Source of the DNA: Bacteroidales bacterium
GTDB taxonomy: Bacteria > Bacteroidota > Bacteroidia > Bacteroidales > FEN-979
Direction: 5' to 3'
Length of the DNA stretch: 6,218 bases
Assembly (NCBI GenBank): GCA_016926765.1
Contig: JAFGNY010000172.1
Location: 1-6,218 of the forward strand
A program made the position numbers and the translations under genes. Of the stretch, positions 1-6,062 are shown piece after piece (the stretch's first letter is position 1; each line of letters starts with the position of its first letter). The notes under the pieces are model-generated. The model was not told where the DNA came from, did no database searches, and was given only the letters and a program-made list of their open reading frames with translations.

Positions 1-588
1 GGGATCAGGATGATCATCGATTTCCGTTCCGACCGCGAACTGGTCAACTACCCGACACCTCCCATCGCGACCGTGCAAGAGACGAAACGGATTATCATCC
101 TTGACTCCGCACGGGATAAGGCCGAACACATGCTGAGAGAGAAGAATGCATCAGGAATCGAAATGATCCTTGTCCTGGATTATCGACGGATTATTAAAAA
201 CCACCAGGATGACTTCCGGGAATTTTTCAGGATTCTTGCCACCACCGACCAACTCCCCCTGATGTACCACTGTGCTGCCGGGAAAGACCGCACAGGTTTG
301 GCTACCTACCTGTTATTGATCGCGCTGGGTGTATCAGCAGAGATTGCACGGGATGATTACCTGCTTTCGAATATCTATCTGAAACCCGTAGCCGAGCGAT
401 ACATCCGTGAAGCAGAAGAAGCAGGTAATCCGAATGGTGAAATCCTTCGCCCGCTGCTGGAAGTTCGGGAAGCCTATCTGGATGCGGCAATTAACGAGAT
501 AGGCCAGCATTTTGGGACTGTCGAGCGTTTTCTTACCGACGGGCTTCATGCCGATCTTCCTGCTCTGAGGAGAAGATATCTCACTTGA
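1..588 (+). CDS. Tyrosine-protein phosphatase (Y_phosphatase3-like), 5' end outside window
   Basis: A cysteine-based phosphatase that removes phosphate from phosphotyrosine proteins or possibly phosphoinositides. The P-loop HCAAGKDRTG (bases 268-297) fits the HC(X5)R signature, with nucleophile Cys (codon 271-273) and the phosphate-binding Arg six residues on. The GKDRTG form is typical of the Y_phosphatase3/MptpB-like family, some of which also act on lipids. The first visible ATG is base 10, but the frame is open to base 1 (GIR before MIIDFRSDREL), and this stretch matches the family's internal strand 'LGI..viDLRs..E'. About 50-70 N-terminal residues normally precede it, so base 10 is unlikely to be the true start and the gene is cut by the window edge. 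The C-terminal helical part looks complete, ending at TGA 586-588. The next gene starts 15 bases later in the same frame. The natural substrate cannot be inferred. Confidence 0.87.
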   Translation, partial: GIRMIIDFRSDRELVNYPTPPIATVQETKRIIILDSARDKAEHMLREKNASGIEMILVLDYRRIIKNHQDDFREFFRILATTDQLPLMYHCAAGKDRTGLATYLLLIALGVSAEIARDDYLLSNIYLKPVAERYIREAEEAGNPNGEILRPLLEVREAYLDAAINEIGQHFGTVERFLTDGLHADLPALRRRYLT

Positions 589-603
589 TCCGGTGCAAAT
601 CAG

Positions 604-1920
604 TTGAAGAAGATGGGATTTCTCAGGAATTTATCGGTTAGGGAAAAGAGGGCCTTTCGCCTCCATATGGTCTATTCGGGAATCGAAGGGATTATCCTGG
701 GTGTCCTCGCACTGAACGAATACGTATTCATTCACAGCCTCAGAGGATCCAACTACCAGCTCGCATTTCTTTTTCAGTTCAGTACCGTGGTTTTTCTCTT
801 TCTGGTGGTCTTTAACCAGTTCAGGAAACGAATCCGGAATAAAAAACTGATGTTACGCCTGACAGGTTTGTCTACCCGGTTACCATTACTACTGCTCTGT
901 ATCATTCCACGCAATGAAACGGCTCTTGCAGGTCAGTCAGGTTGGCACTATCTGTTTCTCTTTGTCTTTCTTGTCTACTATTCAGGCAATATCATCATCT
1001 ATCCTGCTATCAATGTTTTGTTAAAAACAAATTACCGTCACGATTTTTTTGGAAAGCTTTATAGCTATGCCACCTCGCTCAATAAGATCATCATCCTGGC
1101 TGCCACCTTTGCCTACGGGCTTCTGCTGGATCACGATAATTATGCTTTTACCTGGGTTTTTCCGTTCATCGGGATTCTGGGGGTGGTATCCCTTTTTGTT
1201 CTTTCCAACATTGATTATTCAGGAGTAACCCAGTATCCCAAAGCACAGAAATTTTTTGACTCGGTACGGCAGTCTTTCTTTACGATGGTAAACATCATGA
1301 GAACCAATAAACCCTACCTTCATTTTGAGATCGGATTTATGCTGTATGGGTTTTCATTCATGGTTACAGTCACCATCATCAACATTTTTTTTCAGGATGC
1401 ACTGCATCTGAATTATTCCAGCGTAGCATTCTATAAAAATGGTTACAACATCCTGGCGATCGTGTTGCTCCCGTTTTTTGGCAGGTTGCTCAGCAAGCTC
1501 GACCCACGGCGTTTTGCAGCCTTCACCTTTGCAGCGCTGTTCATGTATATCCTCTTTCTGCTACTGACTGAATACTTTCCTGGCTATACAGAAGTACTCG
1601 GTATCAAGATTTACTATATGCTGTTGGTTTCGTTTGCTTTCTACGGAGTCTTTGCGGCCACAATGGCCTTGGTTTGGTATATTGGCTCGGCATATTTTTG
1701 TAAGCCCGAAGAAGCTGACGATTACCAGTCGGTTCACTTATCGCTCACCGGAGTCCGTTCACTTTTTGCCCCTCTTTTTGGAGTCTATTTTTACGAATTG
1801 ATCGGGTTTTCCGGAACCTTCATCCTTGCGTTGGTAGTTCTCTTCGCTGCCATGGCACTCATGCGCTGGTCGTACCGGAGGGATGACCTGTTTAAAGGAA
1901 GGTATACTCCTTCCTTTTAA
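604..1920 (+). CDS. MFS-like 12-helix membrane transporter
   Basis: An integral inner-membrane protein of 438 residues, the usual size for a major facilitator superfamily transporter. By eye there are twelve hydrophobic segments, near residues 23-45, 51-73, 84-103, 113-139, 152-176, 180-203, 242-264, 274-297, 304-325, 333-364, 377-401 and 403-422. A polar loop at about 204-240 lies between helices 6 and 7, the place of the MFS central cytoplasmic loop. Short basic loops (RKRIRNKK at 74-81, LDPRRF at 299-304) fit cytoplasmic sides. I see no motif that names the substrate, so the family assignment rests on topology and general look. The start may be TTG 604 or ATG 613 (MGFLRNL); neither has a Shine-Dalgarno sequence, and ATG 613 is at least as plausible. 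The gene is 15 bases after the phosphatase and probably shares its transcript. A hairpin overlaps the 3' end. Confidence 0.75.
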   Translation: MKKMGFLRNLSVREKRAFRLHMVYSGIEGIILGVLALNEYVFIHSLRGSNYQLAFLFQFSTVVFLFLVVFNQFRKRIRNKKLMLRLTGLSTRLPLLLLCIIPRNETALAGQSGWHYLFLFVFLVYYSGNIIIYPAINVLLKTNYRHDFFGKLYSYATSLNKIIILAATFAYGLLLDHDNYAFTWVFPFIGILGVVSLFVLSNIDYSGVTQYPKAQKFFDSVRQSFFTMVNIMRTNKPYLHFEIGFMLYGFSFMVTVTIINIFFQDALHLNYSSVAFYKNGYNILAIVLLPFFGRLLSKLDPRRFAAFTFAALFMYILFLLLTEYFPGYTEVLGIKIYYMLLVSFAFYGVFAATMALVWYIGSAYFCKPEEADDYQSVHLSLTGVRSLFAPLFGVYFYELIGFSGTFILALVVLFAAMALMRWSYRRDDLFKGRYTPSF

Positions 1921-1925
1921 ATTTC
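1894..1925 (+). terminator. Hairpin terminator overlapping the transporter stop codon
   Basis: A perfect 9-bp inverted repeat, AAAGGAAGG (1894-1902) and CCTTCCTTT (1909-1917), encloses a 6-base loop and runs into TTTTAAATTT. The right arm reaches one base short of the TAA stop (1918-1920). Shape and T-run fit an intrinsic terminator for the phosphatase-transporter unit. The T-run is broken by AAA, so efficiency is uncertain. Confidence 0.55.
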
Positions 1926-2000
1926 CATTTCATTAACTATCAGCAATGGAGAAAGAGATGCCTTTATTTGCTATTATTGTAAGATCAAACCTTCTTCGAT

Positions 2001-2099
2001 ATGAAAAGCATTTTTATCTTCTTCCTTTCTGCAGCAACATTTCTGCTTCTCCCATTTCATGGTATGAGCCAGATGACCGATTTTCAGGGAAACAGATAA
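2001..2099 (+). pseudogene. Detached signal peptide of the Asp-box protein, ended by in-frame TAA
   Basis: A 32-codon reading frame that begins MKSIFIFFLSAATFLLLPF and reads on to HGMSQMTDFQGNR before TAA at 2097-2099. It is a textbook Sec signal peptide: one Lys at residue 2, a hydrophobic core at about 4-19, and a likely cleavage between Ser23 and Gln24, with Gln at +1 as in many Bacteroidota exported proteins. It is in exactly the same frame as the 770-codon body at 2103-4415; only TAA and one CGC codon separate them. The body ends in a T9SS tail, which is useless without Sec export, so I infer these are two parts of one original gene of about 805 codons (2001-4415). It could instead be one gene with a sequencing error at 2097-2099. 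Confidence 0.7.
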
Positions 2100-2102
2100 C
2101 GC

Positions 2103-4415
2103 ATGGCGCTCCCGTATCCGTCTGGCGAAAATGATCATTTAAAATCCGGCAACCTCTGGGTCCCGGTTGGCCCGTTCGGAGGGGATGTGACCGGATTGAC
2201 CCTTGATCCCCAAAACCCTGAGAATCTATTTGCTGCTGCGGGTCTCCCTTTCATAAGCAGCGATGGGGGTGAGAGCTGGACTGTTTTATCGGCTCTTGCC
2301 GGAATCAGCTCGAATTCCATCAGTTCCTTTCTTGCCCTGACGGATGGGACTATTTTTGCTATTGGTCCATCTATGTTCGGAAAAGTTTTTCGATCCACCG
2401 ACGGGGGATCTTCCTGGAGTACACGAACCATTCCGGTGAACTCGAACTGCACCTGTCTGGCGGCCGACCCGGGCGACCCTTCCACGATTTATGTCGGGTT
2501 GGTTTCCAATGTCTCCCTCACCACCAACCAGGTCGTCGTGAAATCGTCTGATGCGGGAAATAGCTGGATTTCATTTGATCTCACCTCCGTATTGCCTGTT
2601 GGCTGGAATGTCGTTGATATCTACGTAGACCCCGACGACAGCCAGACAATTTTTGCGGTGGCGAACAGTGGCATCAGCGATGCCCGTATCGTGGCATCCT
2701 TCGACGGAGGAGCTTCATGGGAAAACCGTACGTCAAACCTGCCGTACGGAATTCCTTATAATGCGGTTGCCATTGGCGGCCAAAAGGTTTTTGTTGCCGG
2801 CGGCCAGCTCTTCGGAAGCCAGTACATGGGTGTGTATCAGAGCGATAACTATGGCGTTTCCTGGGTCAATATTTCCACCGGTTTCCCGAATAAGGTTTCC
2901 AACGATATTCTGATCAACCCCTCTGATATCAATACGATGTATGTGGCAACGGAGGGGGATGGCATCTACTATTCAAATGATGGCGGAACTACCTGGAATT
3001 ATGATGCCACAGGGGCCGGCGATAATGGAGCAGCCCGATGCCTGTTGATGAATCCCGAAGATCCGGACCAGTTGTATGCCGGGTTCCTGAGTCTCGCTCT
3101 GTGTAAAAGTCTGGATGCCGGATTGACCTGGGAATATGCCAACGAAGGAATCGCAACACTTCAGGTGGACGATATCGAGATCAATCCCATGGATCATCAG
3201 GAACTCCTTGCCGGCTTTGAAGCCGAAAATTCGGGGGGATGTTACCTCAGTCAGGATGGTGGCGAAACATGGAACCTTGTGACAGGCCTTCCCGGAACGC
3301 GGTTCTCACAGGTCACTTTTGGCGCTGACGAAGCGATGTATGCCTGGTCAAACGGACCTTCCACCGTGGCGCAGGAAGGATTGTACAAATCAAGCGACGG
3401 TGGAACCTCCTGGATCAATACAGGACCTAACATCGGAAGTCTGTTTGAAACACAGATTTTTGCGCTGACGGCTTCAGTTTCCAACCCTGACAGGATCCTC
3501 ATCGGCGGGAATAACTTCGGTGTCAATGGCTGGGCATCAGTAATCTATCTGAGTACCAACGGAGGGCAGGACTGGGTCAATACCTATATCGGGCCAGCCG
3601 ACAACTTTTACAGTATCCGCTTTCTTTTCATCGATCCAAGTTCCGATGATGAGACCATCTACGCGGGATATAAGTCTGAGATACAGGGTGGTTTCCTGAA
3701 AAGCATTGACGGGGGCACAACCTGGGCAGAAATCGGAACCACAATTCCCGTGACGTACAAGTGGGGAGGAGCCATAGTTTGCACTCCGGTCGATCCCGCT
3801 AAAATCTTGGCAGGTTGCGGGGGATATGGAAATCAGGGAACGGTTTGCATTTCGTCAGACGGGGGTTCCACATGGAGCGAGACAAACCTGTCGATGGGCA
3901 ACTATTCCCAGGTAACCGATATGCTGATCTATCCGGCTTTCCCGGAAGTCGTCTATTGTTCTTCGACACAGGAAGGCGTTCAGATGTCGACCGACGGAGG
4001 GATCAACTGGACACCTGCCAATGATGGGCTCTCTGCTTCCAATATCACCGGCTTTTCGAATCCCTACACAGAGGATTCCCATTGGTTTTGCTATGCCTCT
4101 ACCATCAACAACAGCGCTTTTCGAACCGAGTTGTATAACCCAAATGTCGGCTTTCCTGGAAGCCTGAATGAACCGGAAGTGACCCTTTTTCCAAACCCTT
4201 CGTATGGATATGTAACATTCTGCATCCCTGAAGGAGAGGATATTCAACGCCTTGATGTGGTCTCTGTTACAGGGCAAAGCCTGTTTGTACGTGATATAGA
4301 ATGTGCGGGGTTGAATTCAGTTGACGTTCAAACCGAATTGCCTCCCGGAATCTATCTGGCCAGGATTTATTTCGAGGAGAATAAAGTGGTGATGAAGAAG
4401 TTGATTATACAATAG
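2103..4415 (+). CDS. Asp-box (BNR) repeat beta-propeller protein with T9SS type A sorting domain
   Basis: A 770-residue body of a secreted or surface protein. Thirteen Asp-box motifs (S-x-D-x-G-x-x-W) lie at about residues 52, 98, 148, 199, 247, 291, 336, 383, 430, 484, 534, 584 and 629, one every 44-54 residues. That periodicity fits blades of sialidase-, Vps10- or GH74-like propellers, possibly two seven-bladed ones. Boxes 5 (SDNYGVSW) and 10 (STNGGQDW) are degenerate. The Asp-box is a fold marker, and I see no catalytic set proving sialidase or glycanase activity. Residues about 692-770 form a T9SS type A tail, with FPNPSYGYV at its start, GIYLARIYF near its end and the basic VVMKKLIIQ terminus, so outer-membrane translocation is expected. 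ATG 2103 is the first start after an in-frame TAA and lacks a signal peptide; the matching signal peptide sits just upstream (2001-2099). The gene is probably interrupted or misread there rather than truly starting at 2103. Confidence 0.85.
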   Translation: MALPYPSGENDHLKSGNLWVPVGPFGGDVTGLTLDPQNPENLFAAAGLPFISSDGGESWTVLSALAGISSNSISSFLALTDGTIFAIGPSMFGKVFRSTDGGSSWSTRTIPVNSNCTCLAADPGDPSTIYVGLVSNVSLTTNQVVVKSSDAGNSWISFDLTSVLPVGWNVVDIYVDPDDSQTIFAVANSGISDARIVASFDGGASWENRTSNLPYGIPYNAVAIGGQKVFVAGGQLFGSQYMGVYQSDNYGVSWVNISTGFPNKVSNDILINPSDINTMYVATEGDGIYYSNDGGTTWNYDATGAGDNGAARCLLMNPEDPDQLYAGFLSLALCKSLDAGLTWEYANEGIATLQVDDIEINPMDHQELLAGFEAENSGGCYLSQDGGETWNLVTGLPGTRFSQVTFGADEAMYAWSNGPSTVAQEGLYKSSDGGTSWINTGPNIGSLFETQIFALTASVSNPDRILIGGNNFGVNGWASVIYLSTNGGQDWVNTYIGPADNFYSIRFLFIDPSSDDETIYAGYKSEIQGGFLKSIDGGTTWAEIGTTIPVTYKWGGAIVCTPVDPAKILAGCGGYGNQGTVCISSDGGSTWSETNLSMGNYSQVTDMLIYPAFPEVVYCSSTQEGVQMSTDGGINWTPANDGLSASNITGFSNPYTEDSHWFCYASTINNSAFRTELYNPNVGFPGSLNEPEVTLFPNPSYGYVTFCIPEGEDIQRLDVVSVTGQSLFVRDIECAGLNSVDVQTELPPGIYLARIYFEENKVVMKKLIIQ
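2256..4010 (+). repeat. Thirteen Asp-box protein repeats
   Basis: This is the coding span from the first to the thirteenth Asp-box. Each box has a related DNA core of the form GA(C/T)GGnGGnnnnnnnTGG, for example at 2400-2417 and 3718-3725. The DNA between boxes is diverged, so this is an old protein-level repeat rather than a recent tandem duplication. Confidence 0.8.
4176..4412 (+). other. T9SS type A sorting domain of the Asp-box protein
   Basis: The last ~79 residues hold the three usual parts of the Por-secretion tail: an FPNP motif early (residues 696-699), a middle strand around VVSVTGQSLF, and a final PPGIYLARIYF...KKLIIQ. In known systems this domain directs cargo through the T9SS translocon and is often cleaved off when the protein is anchored or released. 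Confidence 0.88.
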
Positions 4416-4555
4416 TAATCAGCTCTCTCCCTGGCATACTACATAATGACAATTTCTCCCGTTTGAAGGGTAAAAGTTCCAGTTTCATTGATTTTATTTT
4501 GGGCAGCGGATCTCTGCATTTATATTTGCAGCTACTGTTGTAAATTACTTCCGCT
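4416..4555. other. Intergenic region between the Asp-box and DUF1566 genes
   Basis: This 140-base gap holds the promoter at 4498-4528 and little else that I can support. No convincing terminator for the upstream gene is visible, and there is no small reading frame with a believable start. The base just upstream of ATG 4556 shows no Shine-Dalgarno sequence. Confidence 0.6.
4498..4528 (+). promoter_or_regulatory. Bacteroidota-type sigma-ABfr promoter for the DUF1566 gene
   Basis: TTTG at 4498-4501 (-33 element) and TATATTTG at 4521-4528 (-7 element, full match to TAnnTTTG) are separated by exactly 19 bases. This matches the primary-sigma promoter described for Bacteroides. Transcription would start near 4533-4537, leaving a leader of about 20 bases before ATG 4556. 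It likely serves the DUF1566 gene and the CotH-like gene after it. Confidence 0.72.
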
Positions 4556-6058
4556 ATGAAAAAGCCACAAAGAACTTTTATGCTTATTTTGTTGATGCCA
4601 TATCTGTATGGTTCATTGCCAGGACAAACGCTGAGTTACAAAATTGTTGATACCAACCAGGATAACTGTTACGATACAATCGTTCAGATCACTCCGCCAA
4701 CACCCGGCCAATCGTTTTTCGGCCAGGATGCCCAATATGACGGATATCAACCATCGTATCAGGATAATGGTGATGGTACTGTCACCGATCTTGTCACCGG
4801 CCTGATGTGGCAGCGGAATCTGTTTTCCGGCAAGTTGACCTTTGATGAAGCGGGAGCCGGCGCCGATACATTCAACCTGGCGGACTATAGTGACTGGCGT
4901 CTTCCCACGATCAAAGAACTTTACTCATTGATTCTTTTCAGTGGAACCGATCCCAGCGGCCCAAATCCGGTCAATCTTACCCCGTTTCTTGATACCAACT
5001 ATTTTGAATTCAGATATGGAGATACTTTATCCGGCGAACGACTGATCGATGCCCAATATGCCTCATCAACCGAATATGTGGGCACAACTATGGGAGGGGA
5101 TCCAACCGATTTCGGAGTAAACTTTGCCGATGGCCGGATCAAGGGGTACGGCATTGGCCCGTTGCCCGGGCAAACGGAGGATAAAAAATTCGAAGTCCGG
5201 TATGTCCGGGGAAATACTCAGTACGGAGTGAACGATTTCACCGAACCGGGCAATGGTACCATTATCGATCATGCTACAGGATTGATCTGGGATAAAAACG
5301 ACTGTGGTGAAGGATTGAATTGGGAAGAAGCGTTAGCATGGGTTTACCAGAAGAACCAGGAGAATTACCTGGGTTATAACGACTGGCGTTTGCCTAATGC
5401 AAAGGAACTTCAAAGCATCGTGGATTATACCAGATGCCCCCAAACGACCAATTCGGCGGCTATCGACCCGTTGTTTAACTGCAACTCCATCATTGATGAG
5501 GGGGGAAACACGAACTATCCCTTTTTCTGGACCGGGACAACACATGCTTCTTCAAATGGTACGGGTGGATTTGGCGTTTACGTTTGCTTTGGAGAGGCTC
5601 TTGGGTGGATGGAAGAACCTCCCATGTCGGGAAACTATACCCTTATGGATGTGCATGGCGCAGGCGCTCAACGGAGTGACCCAAAAAGTGGCGATCCTGC
5701 AAACTATCCGCATGGTCATGGCCCTCAGGGAGATGTGGTGCGGATCTTCAATTACGTGAGGTTAGTTCGTACCGACTCTTCTGTAGGGATAAACGAGACC
5801 AGTACGCAGGAAAATAGTATGCAGATCTTTCCAAATCCGGTTGAGGACTGTTTTGTATTGAAATTCGATCATCCATCCCAATCAGAAACCATCGTAAGGA
5901 TAATGAATTTTTTTGGACAGGTTTACTTCAATGAAAATTTAGACTTATCGGTCAGTCATGACCTGAAAATCAACATGGCGACTCTAAAATCAGGAGTTTA
6001 TTTTGTAATAGCAACTTTAGATAATAAGATATATACCGGTAAATTTATTAAACGATAA
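4556..6058 (+). CDS. Secreted protein with two Lcl_C/DUF1566 domains and T9SS type A sorting domain
   Basis: A 500-residue exported protein. Residues 1-23 are a signal peptide (MKKPQR, then a hydrophobic core), with likely cleavage in LPG/QT. Residues 32-40 (DTNQDNCYD) resemble a short DxNxDxxxD calcium loop; this is only a resemblance. Two DUF1566/Lcl_C copies follow, at about 70-219 and 231-405. The paired landmarks are GTVTDLVTGLMWQRN (74-88) with GTIIDHATGLIWDKN (234-248), DWRLPTIKELYSLI (113-126) with DWRLPNAKELQSIV (276-289), and VRYVRG with YVRLVR at the ends. The fold is C-type-lectin-like in related proteins (Legionella Lcl, an adhesin), so binding or adhesion is possible but unproven. 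Residues about 421-500 form a T9SS tail (IFPNPVEDCF, then SGVYFVIATLD and ending KFIKR). A strong promoter lies just upstream, and the next gene starts 4 bases after the TAA. Confidence 0.88.
   Translation: MKKPQRTFMLILLMPYLYGSLPGQTLSYKIVDTNQDNCYDTIVQITPPTPGQSFFGQDAQYDGYQPSYQDNGDGTVTDLVTGLMWQRNLFSGKLTFDEAGAGADTFNLADYSDWRLPTIKELYSLILFSGTDPSGPNPVNLTPFLDTNYFEFRYGDTLSGERLIDAQYASSTEYVGTTMGGDPTDFGVNFADGRIKGYGIGPLPGQTEDKKFEVRYVRGNTQYGVNDFTEPGNGTIIDHATGLIWDKNDCGEGLNWEEALAWVYQKNQENYLGYNDWRLPNAKELQSIVDYTRCPQTTNSAAIDPLFNCNSIIDEGGNTNYPFFWTGTTHASSNGTGGFGVYVCFGEALGWMEEPPMSGNYTLMDVHGAGAQRSDPKSGDPANYPHGHGPQGDVVRIFNYVRLVRTDSSVGINETSTQENSMQIFPNPVEDCFVLKFDHPSQSETIVRIMNFFGQVYFNENLDLSVSHDLKINMATLKSGVYFVIATLDNKIYTGKFIKR
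5816..6055 (+). other. T9SS type A sorting domain of the DUF1566 protein
   Basis: The final 80 residues begin SMQIFPNPVEDCF, pass through IMNFFGQVYF, and end SGVYFVIATLDNKIYTGKF plus a basic IKR. This is the standard layout of the type A Por-secretion tail. Its second half is strikingly AT-rich compared with the DUF1566 domains before it. Confidence 0.88.
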
Positions 6059-6062
6059 TATC

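Noticed and set aside
1963..1979. Possible promoter -7 elements upstream of 2001 (TTTATTTG and TATTATTG)
   Set aside because: Each differs from TAnnTTTG at one position, and neither has a TTTG at the proper distance upstream, so I cannot support a promoter here although one is expected after the terminator.
2097..2099. Reassigned genetic code reading TAA as sense
   Set aside because: TAA cleanly terminates the transporter (1918-1920) and the DUF1566 gene (6056-6058), the latter right after a canonical T9SS C-terminus.
1946..2134. 62-codon reading frame upstream of and overlapping the Asp-box gene
   Set aside because: It overlaps the signal-peptide frame (2001-2099) and the start of the Asp-box body in another frame, has no recognisable domain, and its content reads like a frame shadow of the signal peptide region.
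2135..2485. Minus-strand frames opposite the Asp-box and DUF1566 genes (e.g. 2135-2485, 3251-3526, 3855-4277)
   Set aside because: They lie wholly inside strong + strand genes, show no domain or signal peptide, and are explained as antisense shadows of the repeat-rich coding sequence.
2653..2913. Plus-strand alternative frames inside the large genes (2653-2913, 3815-4024, 5397-5759)
   Set aside because: They overlap frames with clear domain content and have low-complexity, Arg-rich or otherwise unstructured translations typical of frame shadows.
4458..4470. CCC-GTTTGAA-GGG as a terminator for the Asp-box gene
   Set aside because: The stem is only 3 bp and is followed by TAAAAG rather than a T-run.
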